Shown here one piece after another: positions 34,527-46,214 of a stretch of DNA of 64,000 bases. Both the position numbers and the translations under genes were made by a program. Each line of letters starts with the position of its first letter. The stretch's first letter is position 1. The stretch is taken from the NCBI RefSeq assembly GCF_910594005.1, contig NC_057848.1:49121616-49185615 (forward strand). Direction: 5' to 3'. The notes under the pieces are model-generated. The model saw nothing but the letters and a program-made list of their open reading frames with translations. It had not been told where the DNA came from and ran no database searches. The stretch is from Cervus elaphus (lineage: Eukaryota > Chordata > Mammalia > Artiodactyla > Cervidae).

Positions 34527-34735
34527 GGGGCTTCCGTGGTGGCTCAGCAGTAAAGACTCCACCTGCCAATGCAGGAGATTGGGTTCAATCCCTGGGTTGG
34601 GAAGATCCCCTGAAGGAGGACATGGCAACCCACTCCAGTATTCTTGCTTGGAGAATTCCATGGACAGAGGAGCCTGGTGGGCTAAAGTCCATGGGGTGAC
34701 AAAAAAAGTGAGACATGACTTAGCTACTAAACAGC
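34527..34735 (+). mobile_element. Bov-tA SINE
   Basis: GGGGCTTCCGTGGTGGCTCAG head, B-box-like GGTTCAATCCC and full BovA body; the tail has an A run (GACAAAAAAAGTGAG). Confidence 0.93.
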
Positions 34736-34864
34736 ATTTGATACTGACTATATCATAGGCATTCAGTAGTCCTCAAAGACACACTTCTTATTTTCCTATG
34801 TCTGATTTCATGTACCACAGCTAAGGTGGAAGATAGTTTTACACCCATCATATATAATCTTCCA

Positions 34865-34948
34865 TTGGGTTGGCAAAAAAGTTCATTCAGGTTTTTCCAT
34901 AAGATGTTTTAGAAAGACGCAAACACAAACTTTTTGGCCAACTCAGTA
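34865..34948. mobile_element. Mariner-derived MITE
   Basis: An 84-base hairpin-like element with imperfect terminal inverted repeats, TTGGGTTGGCAAAAAAGTTC at the left and CTTTTTGGCCAACTCAG at the right. This is the mariner terminal-repeat sequence common in ruminant genomes. No transposase. The mariner TA duplication is not clear on the left side. Confidence 0.85.
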
Positions 34949-34949
34949 T

Positions 34950-35860
34950 AACCTCAGAGACTCATAAAGGCCACATTTTTCCTCAAATGTGATCATTTCT
35001 CACATAGAAAGAGGATTAAACCAAATGAGGGTACTTATTACTGAAAACATATAAAAAGAAAGCATAATATTTATTTATTTATATAAACAGAACAGTCCCA
35101 GCTTTTCAGAAAAAAAGAATTGTGTGTGTGTGTGTATCTGAAGAGAGAGAGCTCTATCTCCAGTAAATATATTTAATAACGAAATTCTTTTGATATGTTT
35201 GAAATATAAAGAAGACTACAGTTACATAGGCTACCCCAAATTAACTCAAAAGTTTTAACATCTTCCCTTATGAACAATTATATAGATAAATGAGAGGAAA
35301 TAACTTTAAAAAATCGCTCTACAAATTAACAATGAATAATTGACAGAAATGACTGAATGAACACATTTTAAGAGTTTTGCTATACATACATCAAAAAGAT
35401 AAAGGCAAATGATAGGCATATTTAATTTAGCAAATGTCAGCCTGAAATTATATCTATCTTATTCAGAGAAAAGTTTAAATCATGTAAATAAACCCTTCAA
35501 AGTGAGTCAGTGAAAAATAGATATAAAGAAAGAGAGCATCATTTTATCTAAGAGTCTAAAGGCATGATTAGTGCAAATTTCTGCATTGTTTCCTGGCATA
35601 AGGTCATAGCTTTCAATCATGTCTCTTTCTGATTTGTTATACAATACAAATGTCCTTCAAGTGAGAAGGAATATACATTTTTAGACCAGAGACTCACTGA
35701 TTATCATTCCCATGATAAGTTCCTAATGATGCTAGTACAATCTTAACTCAAAGATTTATAACATTGGAATTTGAAGCTTTAAGTCATAGCTTAAGATGGA
35801 TTTTTTTCATATACATGGTCTGTCTAATCTACGCATTTACACTTGAGTTTATCTGTCTAG
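34950..35860. other. No recognised feature
   Basis: AT-rich, with a short GT repeat at about 35123-35136 followed by GA units. No gene or transposon recognised. Confidence 0.4.
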
Positions 35861-35950
35861 TTCAGTTCAGTTCAGTTGCTCAGTCGTGTCCGACTCTTTG
35901 TGACCCCATGAACTGCAGCATGCCAGGCCTCCCTGTCCATCACCAACTCT
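35861..35950 (-). mobile_element. BovB 3' end, about 90 bases
   Basis: AGTTCAGTTCAGTTCAGTTGC to CCCTGTCCATCACCAACTC: the last part of BovB only, a severe 5' truncation. Confidence 0.88.
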
Positions 35951-36057
35951 CAGCATTTCCTTAATTCATTTGATTCCTAGTCATAAAAATATAACTCCGA
36001 AAACACATATTTAAGTTAAAGACTCAACATAGGAAAAAGGAGTAAGTAAATAACACT

Positions 36058-36600
36058 GTATTCATTATATGTTGCTGCATAACAAAAATACTCCAAAATT
36101 TAGTGGCTTAAAACAGCGTTTATTAGCTCTTAGGTTTTTTGTGACTCAGGCATAGCTTAGCTGGTTCATGCAACTCGGGGCCCCTGACAAAGCTTTTTCA
36201 GGGCATTTGCTGTGGCTGCAATCATCTGAGAGCTCAACCAGGGTGTTTGGAGTAGGGGATCCCTCATATGGCTATCAGGAGGCCTCAGGTCCTTACACTC
36301 AGTTGACCAGAGATATCAATTCCTTACCAGTTTTTATATAGCTCCACACCACATGGCAGCTTGCTTCTGAGAGAGACAGAGTGAAGGAGAGAGAGACAGA
36401 CAGAGAGGAAGTCTGAAGCTATAGACCTTTCCTAACCCAATCTCAGAAGTGACATCTCATTGCTTCTGCCCTATGGTTTTTATTACAAACTATTCAGTAA
36501 GTCCAGCCAACATCAAAGGAAAGAAAATTTGACAAGTTGAAAATTTCTGGATGCAAGGAGCACCAGGACTTTAGAGATCATCTACCACAGGCACCATGGA
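36058..36600 (-). mobile_element. Ancient LTR-like (MaLR type) repeat
   Basis: TTGCTGCATAACAAAAATACTC, TTAGTGGCTTAAAACAGCG, CACATGGCAGCTTGCTTC, AATCTCAGAAGTGACATCTC are phrases of an old MaLR-like LTR read in antisense. The exact subfamily is not known to me. Confidence 0.5.
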
Positions 36601-36794
36601 AAAGTAGAGTAGGAAATATCTGGGGTAAGAAGTTAAATTATAGAACTAGCTATTGACACATCACTTTAGATAAAGCATCTCTTTGGTTTCAAAATATAAA
36701 ATACACTCATAAAAACCTGTCCATAATTATTTGACTTCTGACCAGTGTTCAGAAAATTATTTCAGTAGTTACTGGATAGCTATTCTTCTTTGTC

Positions 36795-36975
36795 AAAGGT
36801 CAGGAAACAATGACCTTCAGCCCTGTTTTTGTAAATAAAATTTTATTGGACTAGCATCATGACTATTTACATATTGCCTATGGCTGGTTATGGAATGCAA
36901 CAACAGAGATGAGCATTTGCTACTATGACATGTGGTCTGAAATATTTATTATCTGTTTCTTTAAGAAAATGTTAT
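36795..36975. mobile_element. Old nonautonomous DNA transposon (hAT-like)
   Basis: TTGTAAATAAAATTTTATTGG, CATATTGCCTATGGCTG and GAAATATTTATTATCTG correspond to a widespread mammalian MER-type nonautonomous transposon. Superfamily assignment is uncertain. Confidence 0.45.
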
Positions 36976-37214
36976 AGGACTATGCCAATTATAATAATTA
37001 TAGGTTTCTGTAAAAAGCTCAGATTTTGTGGAGAGATTCTTCCTTATATACAGACTCAGTTATCACCATTTCATGACTAGTAAGTAGCTATCTGGATAAG
37101 TCAATCTCAATTAGATATTACCCAATCCGGGAAGCTTTTCCTAACCACTAAACATGAGTTAGATGACTTTCTCTGGGCTTCTGTGGTACTGTGTGCATAT
37201 ATCTGAATATTACA

Positions 37215-37480
37215 TACTATAGTATATCTTTCTATTGAGATACAATTCAATGTTTTCACCAATTTGAAATGTACACTTCAGTGGTTTTAAGTACACTCAA
37301 ATATTATACAACCATCGTCAGTACCTAATTCTGGAACTTTTTGTACTCACAAAAAGAAATCCAGTAGCCACTAAATAGTCATTCTCCATTCTCCTTACCT
37401 CATACCTCTGGCAATCTCCATTCTATCTTTATGGATTTGCCTCTTCTGGACAATTCATATAAAAGTAATCATACAATATA
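37215..37480 (-). mobile_element. Old L1 3' end, antisense
   Basis: TTGAGATACAATTCAATG, ACACTTCAGTGGTTTTAAG, GGATTTGCCTCTTCTGGAC and AATCATACAATATATGG match the antisense 3' UTR of an old L1 family. Confidence 0.6.
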
Positions 37481-37529
37481 TGGTGGGGAATGCTTCAGTT
37501 CTCAATCAGGCAAGTTAAAACTCCATCAT

Positions 37530-37620
37530 TTAAGTATGTACATATATAAAATCACTACATTGTACATCTTAAATTTGCACAATTTTATGTGCCAATTTTA
37601 TCTTAATAAAACTGAAAAAA
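37530..37620 (+). mobile_element. Old L1 3' end, sense
   Basis: TATAAAATCACTACATTGTAC then CAATTTTATCTTAATAAAACTG and an A-rich end form an L1 3' terminus in sense. It lies tail to the right of an antisense L1 tail, so the two are separate insertions. Confidence 0.6.
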
Positions 37621-37901
37621 GAAGCCTCTGCTTTAGCCTTCACTTCCTGCTTGTGCTGACCCTAAAGATCATCCAGAGTTGAGAGCTCAGGTGTTTCTTA
37701 GGTTTACACTGAGCATGTGCCCAGCCCTGTTCATGAGTGTTACCTTCTAGATTTTTATCTCTTTCTCAGTTCTTTTTTCCCAAGCCTTTTGGTTTGTTTA
37801 CTGATTGCCCTAGCCATTATACTTTATCAGTGGTGTCTGTGGCTCAGGCACTTGAAATGTTTTTGACAAATGTCGCCTTGTATAACTGTCTCCATCCTGG
37901 G

Positions 37902-38121
37902 CTTCCCAGGTGGCACTAGTGATAAAGAACCTGCCTGCCAATGCAGAAGACATAAGAAATGTGAGTTCAATCCCTGGGTTGAGAAGAGTCCCTAGAGAAG
38001 GGCATGGCAACCCACTCCAGTGTTCTTGCTTGGAGAATCCCATGAACAGAGGAGCTTCACTGACTACAGTCCATAGGGTGCCAAAGAGTGAGGCACAACT
38101 GAAGTGACTTAGCACACATAT
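37902..38121 (+). mobile_element. Bov-tA SINE
   Basis: Head GCTTCCCAGGTGGCACTAG, BovA body, tail GTGACTTAGCACACAT. ATCCTGGG at 37894-37901 and 38122-38129 is an 8-bp target duplication. Confidence 0.92.
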
Positions 38122-39336
38122 ATCCTGGGAGAGTTCTTAGGTAAAATATAGGCAAGTTTTAAAATTTGGTCCTTGAGAGAGCTACAGATATGTCAAAACA
38201 TGAAGCCATAATTTTTGAGAATAAAGTCCATTTTGTTCTGTGTGATAACAGGAATCTATACTGGTAATGTGAGCTGTTGTCTTCAAAGCTGTTAAGAGCA
38301 GTGGGGTGCAGTCAGGATAAATAGAAATGTAAATCTATCTTATAAATATTCAAGTTTTTTTTAACTCAACTAAAGCATTCACGCGTCCATCTTGGGACAC
38401 GTCATGGTGGAGAGTTCTGACAAAATGTGGTCCACTGGAGAAGGGAATGGCAAACCACTTCAATATTCTTGCCTTGAGAACCCCATGAACAGTATGAAAA
38501 GGCAAAAGGATATGACACTGAAAGATGAACTCCCCAGGTCAGTAGTTGCCCAATATGCTACTGGAAAACAGTGGAGAAATTACTCCAGAAAGAATGAAGA
38601 GACGGAGCCAAAGCAAAAACAACACCCAATTGTGAATGGGACTGGTGATGGAAGTAAAGTCCGATGCTGTAAAGAGCAATACTACAAAGGAACCTGGAAG
38701 GTTAGGTCCATGAATCAAGGTAAATTGGAAGTGATCAAACAGGAGATGGCAAGAGTGAACATCGACATTTTAGGAATCAGCAAACTAAAATGGACTGGAA
38801 TGGGTGAATTTAACTCAGATGACCATTATATCTACTACTGTGGGCAAGAATCCCTTAGAAGAAATGTAGAAGCCCTCATAGTAAACAAGAGTCCGAAGTG
38901 CAGTACTTGGATGCAATTTCAAAGACAGAATGATCTCTGTTTGTTTCCATGATCTCTGTTTGTTTCCAAGGCAAACCATTCAATATCACAGTAATCCTAG
39001 TCTATGCCCCGACCAATAATGCTGAAGAAGCTGAAGTTGAACAGTGCTATGATGACCTGCAAGACCTTCTAGAACCAATACCCAAAAAAGATGTCCTTTT
39101 CATTATAGGGAACTGGAATGCAAAAGTAGGAAGTCAAGAGATACCTGGAGTAACAGGAAATTTGGCCTTGGAGTACAGAATGAAGCAGGGCAAAAACTAA
39201 CAGAGTTTTACCAAGAGAAAGCACTGGTCATAGCAAACACCCTTTTCCAACAACACTAGAGAAGACTCTACTCATGCACATCACCAAATGCTCAATAATG
39301 AAATCAGACTGATTATATTCTTTGTAGACAAAGTTT

Positions 39337-39455
39337 ACCCACTCAAGTATTCTTGCCTGGAGAATCCTGTGGACAGAGGAGGCTACTGGGCTGCCGTCCA
39401 TGGGGTCGCACAGAGTCGGACATGACTGACGCGACTTAGCAGCAGCAGCAGCAGC
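39337..39455 (+). mobile_element. BovA-type SINE nested in BovB
   Basis: Headless BovA (ACCCACTCAAGTATTCTTGCC to ACGCGACTTAGC) ending in an AGC repeat. AGA(C/T)AAAGTTT at 39326-39336 and 39456-39466 is an 11-bp target duplication with one mismatch. Removing it joins BovB directly to the MIR-like patch. Confidence 0.92.
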
Positions 39456-39457
39456 AG
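39438..39457. repeat. (AGC)n microsatellite on a SINE tail
   Basis: Twenty bases of AGC units growing from the GACTTAGC tail of the BovA copy; its end overlaps the target duplication. Confidence 0.92.
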
Positions 39458-39466
39458 ATAAAGTTT

Positions 39467-39573
39467 GAGAAGCACTTAGCATCTATCTCATATGATTATT
39501 ATGAAGATTTAAATGAAATTTTCATTGTTAAATACTTAAGCAGAAAATTTGGACATAATATGCACTTAAGAAA
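39467..39573 (+). mobile_element. MIR-like patch inside BovB
   Basis: TATCTCATATGATTATTATG, then AAGATTTAAATGAA, TTAAATACTTAAGCAG and GACATAATATGCACTTAAG follow the MIR 3' half (TACCTCATAGGGTTGTTGTG, AGGATTAAATGA, AAAGCGCTTAG.ACAG, GCACATAGTAAGCGCT). MIR is far older than BovB and is not part of the BovB consensus. I judge the match good over about 90 bases by eye. Confidence 0.7.
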
Positions 39574-41724
39574 TGGACAGAGTTTTGTGACATTGTACAG
39601 GAGGCAGTGATCAAGACCATTCCCAAGAAAAAGAAATGAAAAAGGAAAAATGGTTGTCTGAGGAAGCCTTAAAAATAGCTGAAAAAAGAAAAGAAGCTAA
39701 TGGCAAAGGAATAAAGGAAAGGTATACCCATTTGAAAGCAGAGTTTCAAAGAATAGCAGGGAGAGATAAGAAAGCCTTCCTCAGTGATCAATGCAAAGAA
39801 ACAGAGGAAAACAGTAGAATGGGAAAGACTAGAGATCTCTTCCAGAAAATTAGAGATACCAAGGGAACATTTCATGCAAAGATGGGCACAATAAAGGACA
39901 GAAATGGTATGGACCTACCAGAACCAGAAGATATTAAGAAGATGTGGCAAGAATACACAGAAGAACTATACAAAAAAGATCTTCATGACCCAGATAACCA
40001 TGATGGTGTGATCACTCACCTAGAGCCAGACATCCTGGAATGCAAAGTCAAGTGGGCCTTAGGAAGCATCACTACGAACAAAGCTAGTGGAGGTGATGGA
40101 ATTCCAGTTGAGCTACTTCAAATCCTAGAAGATGATGCTGTGAAAGTGCTGCATTCAATATGCCAGCAAATTTGGAAAACTCAGCAGTGGCCACAGGACT
40201 GGAAAAGGTCAGTTTTCATTCCAATCCCAAAGAAAGGCAATGCCAAAGAATGCTCAAACTGCTGCACAATTGCACTCATCTCACACACTAGTAAAGTAAT
40301 GCTCAAAATCCTCCAATCCAGGCTTCAACAGTACAGGAACCATGAATTTTCAGATGTTAAAACTGGATTTAGAAAAGTCAGAAGAACCAAAGATCAAATT
40401 GCCAACATATGTTGGATCATCGCAAAAGCAAGAGAGTTCCAGAAAAACATCTACTTCTGCTTTATTGACTATGCCAAAGCCTTTGACTGTGTGGATCATG
40501 ATAAACTGTGGAAAATTCTGTAAGAGATGGAATAAAAGACCACCTGACCTGCCTCTTGAGGAATCTATATGCAGGTCAGGAAGCAACAGTTAGAACTGGA
40601 CATGTAACAAAAGACTAGTTCCAAATTGGAAAGAAGTACATCAAGGCTGTATATTGTCACCCTGATTATTTAACTTATATGCAGAGTACATCATGAGAAA
40701 TGCTGGGCTGGATAAAGTACAAGCTGTAGTCAAGATTGCTGCGAGAAATATCAATAACCTCAGATATGCAGATGACACCACCCTTATGGCAGAAAGTGAA
40801 GAGGAACTAAAGAGCCTCTTGATGAAAGTTAAAGAAGAGAGTGAAAAAGTTGGCTTGAAACTCAACTTTCACAAAACTAAGATCATGGCATCTGGTCCCA
40901 TCACTTCATGGCAAGTAGATGGGGGAACAGTGGAAACAGTGAGAGATTTCATTTTCTGGGACTCTAAAATCACTGTAGATGGTACTGCAGCCATGAAATT
41001 AAAAGACGCTTCCCCCTTTGAAGAAAAGCTATGACCCACCTAGACAGCATATTAAAAAGGAGAGACATTACTTTGCCATCAGAAGTCCGTCTCTTCAAAG
41101 CTATGGTTTTTCCAGTAGTCATGTATGGATGTGAGAGTTCGACTTTAAAGAAACCTGAGTGCCGAAGAATTAATGCTTTTGAACTGTGATGTTGGAGAAG
41201 ACTCTTGAGAGTCCCTTGGACTGCAAGGAGATCCAACCAGTCTATCCTAAAGGAGATCAGTCCTGGGTGTTCATTGGAAGGACTGATGCTGAAGCTGAAA
41301 CTCCAATACTTTGGCCACCTCATGCGAAGAGTTGACTCATTGGAAAAGACCCTGATGCTGGGAGGGATTGGAGGCAGGAGGAGAGGGGGATGACAGAGGA
41401 TGAGGTAGCTGGATGGCATCACCTACTCGATGGACATGAGTTTGAGTAAGCTCTGGGATATGCTGATGGACAGGGTAGCCTGGCATGCTGCAGTCCATGG
41501 AGTCACAAAGAATCGGACACGACTGGGTGACTGAACTGAACTGAAAGCATTCACCTGATTTCTGTAAATTAGTTTTCAGAGTTTTGATGAAGTTGCTTCT
41601 CAGACTTTTGCTACTATGTTTAGGTTGAGATGGGTTTTCGAGTATCCTACAACATCACTTTTGCTGACTGAATAGATTTAATCTTAGTTATTTGTTTCAA
41701 TCTCTTTCCTTGGTTTCAATGCAA

Positions 41725-41835
41725 TGAATCCCTAGAGAGCAGAGACTATATCTTGGCCATTTTTGTCTCTCCAAATACTATTAGAACTTCAGATACATAG
41801 AAAGCACTATTAAATAGCTGTATGAATAAATTAAT
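41725..41835 (+). mobile_element. L2 LINE 3' end fragment
   Basis: CCCTAGAGAGCAGAGACTATATC, CTATTAGAACTTCAGATACATAG and GTATGAATAAATTAATATTTG follow the L2 terminal pattern. Confidence 0.55.
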
Positions 41836-42152
41836 ATTTGAGTTGAAAATATCTCCTATTTATAAGACAATTGTATAAATCTTCCCATGCTGGCAAAACC
41901 GTTGACAAGATGGGGACAGGTATCACTGCTAATGCTTTAATATGTGAGAATATGAAGGAGGGAAATATGGACTCTTTCTGTGATGTTATTTTCCATCAAT
42001 GAATTGGGCTACTTACTCTTAATTACTAACCTGTTGGATTAGAGGAAGGTCGCAGACATAGCATGTTAGTGTTTAAATAATCACACAATAGTCTCATAAT
42101 TTTTTCCACTTATTAGATATAAAAATATTAACTGGGCATAAGTATATTTGTA

Positions 42153-42350
42153 TGCGTGTTAGTCACTCAGTCATGTCCAACTCTTTGTGACCCCATGGAC
42201 TGAAGCCCCCTAGTCCATGGGATTCTCTAGGCAAGAATACTGGAGTGAGTTACCATTTCCTTCTCCAGGGGGATCTTCCCAACACAGGGATTGAACCCAT
42301 GTCTCCTGTGACTCCTACATTGGCAGGTGGATTCTTTACCACTGAGTCTA
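42153..42350 (-). mobile_element. Bov-tA SINE
   Basis: Antisense from GCGTGTTAGTCACTCAGTC to ACCACTGAGTC; the last dozen bases of the tRNA-derived head are missing. Confidence 0.92.
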
Positions 42351-42494
42351 ATTGTTGAATATGTTACAATGTATGTGTTCTTATTAAATATCAATTAGGT
42401 CAAGGTGACTAGTGGTATACCATAACTCACTATCTACTGCATTAAAGCGAAATGTTAGGAAATCTATAAAGTAGCTAGATGCTCATCAATCCTA

Positions 42495-42870
42495 TTTTCT
42501 CTTCCTGAAAATAAATAGGTTTCAGTTTCCCTTTAAACTGGTTTCAGTGTGTCTGAACGGATTCTGGCCAATGAAATGTGAACATATATATATATGCTGG
42601 ACCTACCTCCTCTCCATCATCATTCATGCTCTCTCTCTTCCCCTTTGGCATGCATTATGGGAGCCACATTTTACAGAAGGCAGCATCACAAGATGAGAGG
42701 AACTGGGATTCCTGAGTCACAACTTAGAGGACATCTATGCAGGGGCATGATTTGACCTGTTTTTACCTGTAGCATGAGCCAGAAATAAGATTTTATGTAT
42801 ATTAAGCCTAAGTCATTAACAGATTGTTTTCATAGCAGCCACTATTACTTACCCAGACTAATGCAGATAA
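42495..42870 (+). mobile_element. Ancient LTR-like repeat
   Basis: TTCTGGCCAATGAAATGTGAAC near the start and ATGAGCCAGAAATAAGATTTTATG then TTAAGCCTAAGTC at the end follow the layout of an old mammalian LTR. Subfamily unknown. Confidence 0.4.
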
Positions 42871-43329
42871 TTAATACCGTATTTTGGCTGGTAGATTCTG
42901 TGTCTCAGAGATCTCAACAGAATGAGACTATAGTCAAAGTACTGCAAAGGATACAATTCCAACTTCTCGACACGAAATAACAATCTATACAGTTCTAGAC
43001 TGAGGTGTAATTAGATTCATATTCTGTATAGAAAAATATGTGTGAAGAATCAGAGCTATTCAATAGTGATATTATGACTGCAAAAATTGTTGCAATCACT
43101 GTCACCAGAGGTACCCAGGTGAATGCTACACACACCATCACTTTCTAAAAGACAGTAAATAGAATTCATGCCTCAGCTTGGTGTTCAATTAACTGTGGGG
43201 AAATTTTTAGATTTGATAGTCTATGATTCTAGGGAATGTAATGGGTAGTGTGGAAGAGCTGAGTAGTTGAGTAAGAGAGCTAATGATATTAAACTGTGAG
43301 AAGCACCCTAAAATTTTCACTGCCTCACA

Positions 43330-43705
43330 AAAGAAAAATTTCCATTTCTCACTCACCTTACATATCCTTTATAGGTAAATTTTGGCTCTGCTCTAGGATC
43401 CTGTCATTCAGAGTCTCAGGTTGAAGGAACAGCCCTCTTCCTGAGGCATGTTTGTCTTGCTGGAGAGCAAAAAGAGCAATGGTAGAACCACTCAATGTCT
43501 CATCAATTCTTATTGGATGGACCATATATTCCTTCCACTCACATTCTGTTAGCCTAAGTAAGTCACATGAATAAGCCCGAGAACAGTATAGTAAGAATGA
43601 TACTCTTCCCATCAGGCCAAACCCCAGGGAGATAGTGGTGGACCCTGTATAGAGAGGCGGGGAACAATTTGAACGAATAATACGATCTACCACAGTAGCA
43701 TATGA
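43330..43705. repeat. Ancient LTR-like repeat, uncertain
   Basis: TGTCATTCAGAGTCTCAGG, CTTCCACTCACATTCTG and AAGTCACATGAATAAGCCC recall an old interspersed repeat that I cannot name. The minus-strand 118-codon ORF here (43358-43714) has no recognisable domain and is more likely incidental. Confidence 0.35.
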
Positions 43706-43709
43706 TAAT

Positions 43710-46200
43710 TCCACCCAGGACTGATCATTTTACAAGTACAGTAGACCCGTGTGGTAGGCTTTTGTGGAGTCAGCCTCTTTCTATTTAACTATCTCCTCTC
43801 AATGTACCAGTGATTCTACCCTCCAGTGAATTAATTTGAGTTCCTCTGCAACATCAATGGCACAGAAGAAATGGCAATTTTTTTTGAGGAAGGAAGGTTA
43901 GAAAAAGCTCTCAGCTTTTTTCAATAGCAGATCCAGAGAGGGAGAAGACTTTAAGTGCACTTTAAGGCAAATTCCTATCCCTGAGCCGTCACAAAAAGAG
44001 AATCTCGTTTCAGATAATTAGATTTTTTATTTGCCAAATAGCATTTTTTTACTGCTTAACAACTTCAAGTCCCTTTTTTTCTGGTTTAAACTAGGTTTCA
44101 TACTACAATTTTTGTACTATTCAATCTTGGTTTTGTCCTATGGCTGACTGGCTCTTTATCCAGTTCTGGCTCCTTAAACATTTGATTTTCTTTCTGTCAT
44201 GTCACTAATAGTCTTAACTTAAACATATTCCTAGTGTTGCTTTGTTGCTTATATACCAGTACCTGCTTCATTCTGATTAAATAACTCAACAGGTGACTCT
44301 ACAGCACCCCACCCCCAATATTTCTCAGCCACTAGTTTAGACACTAGGTGGTGCTGTGTCTTAGTTGCTGGTCTAGGTTTCAGTCCCTGAAATAATGTCC
44401 CTGATTCTGACAAATGGGATGATTCTGGAGAATATAGACCCTCAGGAGAAGGGGAAAGGCTTGGAAACCAGGGAGTAGCTGAAAATGATTTGAATGTACA
44501 GATGAAAGTGGACATTAGTAATAAAGGTAGGGCCTGGAAGAGACTGAGGGTGAGGGAACCTGCTGGAAATGTTGTAATGTCATCCTTAGAATAAGTGAAA
44601 ATTCCAAAAGAAGGAATGAGAAAGGAATGGGTGCTCTTATAAGCAGGTATAAGATCTACGATATAACAACCAAAGGACTCAATCAAGATAGCCTCACTTT
44701 TCTTTACGGAGAAGGCTGAGAGTGAGGAATAGATGAAGGACAACTGATTTAGCTAAATAAATGTTATTTGGAATAACAACTTTAGGAATTGTTTAAGCTG
44801 CTGTCTAAAACCAGGCATATATTAGGAATATAGAGCATTAATCCATGATTAAGTGATATTTTACGATCAAGAAATAAATCACAGAAAGCAGAAAGGCTCC
44901 ACCATCAATGTATGCAATATTTTCTGTACTATGAAACTGAAATTAGGACTTGCATTTAAGTTTACCTAATGTTAATCCTATAATATTCCCTGGTTTGTCT
45001 ATTTATTTTTAAACACTGGCTGTGCATGGAAATGGAAACCTGAGAACTATTTCCATGACATTTTTAATATCCTAAAGCAAAAGACAGCCATTTAAATGAA
45101 TGGAAGGGGTACAACGTCACAGCTGGAAACTGGATTTGACAGTGAGTACCAGTGATAGACTATTTCCTGTGGAGGGTATCACAAAGTAATACAGTAGCAG
45201 TCGAAACAACACTCTTTGTAACATATTGTGCTGGCTTCATTTATCTGTTCAATGAATAGGAAATCTACTTAAGTCACAGTGCCAAGATATGCTATTTCTT
45301 TCCCCTTGAATGCATTTTTCACATTGCCTTCTTGATAATGGAAAAAAGTGTTATAAACAAAAAGAATATCTTTTATTCCAGAGAACACTTAATTCATGCA
45401 GTGAAGCTACTACCTGAGGTTTGTTTGGGTTTTAAGAAATTGAATAATGTAAAATTCACATCAATAATGAAGCATTTAGAAAATGGATTTATAATCTCAA
45501 TGGTTAAATCTATACACTAGATAGTTTTATATGAAATATGAAAATGTAGGGAAATATGGAAAATGTTTTATATAGTAAGATCATAAGTAAAATACTTCTA
45601 TGTGATGACAAACATTATAATGAATTTGTTCTGTTCCTCTCAGATTTATGATGTCAACAGAAGGTTTTGTGTGAAATGCAAAGTTTTATTTCATTTTCAA
45701 ATTTCTATTGTCCTCTGAGAAGCCATTGGTACAATATTTTATAAAGTTGTTTGATGTCAAAAGTAATAAAAATAAAGTAGAATGGTCTAAACACTGGGAA
45801 TATAATTTATATCAAGAAGTGCTAATCTGGATCCTTGGTTGGAGAGAATGATGAGGGGATAGTAATTGTTACAGTTTTAATGTCACCATAACATCTCATC
45901 ATTATATCATGTAGCATGGTTATCCATGTTTTATCAGATACATTACATGATTTGATCCTTTGTGTGCATCTAGAGTATATAGAGCATTAAGTAAAAGAGC
46001 AGAAGTGGATTGCAACATTTTCATGTTGAATTCAGCATTATATAACTCTTTTCAAAATTAAGGGCAACTCATAATCTAAGGGATGAACCAAACATTTTAA
46101 AAGATGGATGCAACCATAAGCTATCAATTTTCACTGGAACTGATAAAAATTTTATTTCACTGATGCTTTTTCAAACTACTGAGAAATATGCATAAATATA
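43710..46200. other. No recognised gene or repeat
   Basis: The least repetitive part of the window. The longest ORF is 164 codons on the minus strand (44249-44743), Ser/Leu/Phe-rich with no domain I know and no splice, promoter or codon-usage support. I list it only so that it can be searched. Confidence 0.4.
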
Positions 46201-46214
46201 GTAGAAAAACACGC

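Larger units (their letters stand above)
38392..41393 (+). pseudogene. BovB ORF: endonuclease and reverse transcriptase, broken
   Basis: Remains of the single BovB protein (APE-type endonuclease, then RT, then a C-terminal region). The endonuclease is read at 38392-38952 (KVRSMNQGKLEVIKQEMAR, LGISKLKWTGMG) and 38949-39200 (VILVYAPTNN, then IGNWNAKVG). The family has GDWNAKVG there, so a catalytic Asp appears as Asn. A 19-bp tandem duplication at 38930-38967 shifts the frame between these parts. The linker and RT are open for 295 codons at 39636-40523, with DYAKAFDCVDH near its end. The YADD block is intact in the next frame, 40693-41034. The C-terminal part survives at 41205-41393. The Cys/His-poor tail and the SDH motif of the endonuclease are missing. 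It is nonfunctional. Confidence 0.9.
38383..41543 (+). mobile_element. BovB, near full length, with foreign patch
   Basis: A 3161-base insertion between perfect 11-bp copies of AAAGCATTCAC at 38372-38382 and 41544-41554. It starts in the BovB 5' region (CACGTCATGGTGGAGAG) and ends at the normal 3' terminus, so it is close to a complete element. Internally, about 250 bases of the endonuclease C-terminal part expected after GATTATATTCTTTG (39324) are absent. In their place stand a MIR-like stretch (39467-39573) and, nested, a BovA SINE (39337-39455). BovB resumes at about 39574 (GACAGAGTTTTGTGACATTG). Confidence 0.95.

Noticed and set aside
44249..44743. 164-codon minus-strand ORF in otherwise repeat-poor DNA
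   Set aside because: No domain, signal or family feature was recognised, composition is Ser/Leu-rich as in chance frames, and no splice or promoter context supports it. A BLASTP search with no hit would confirm the rejection.
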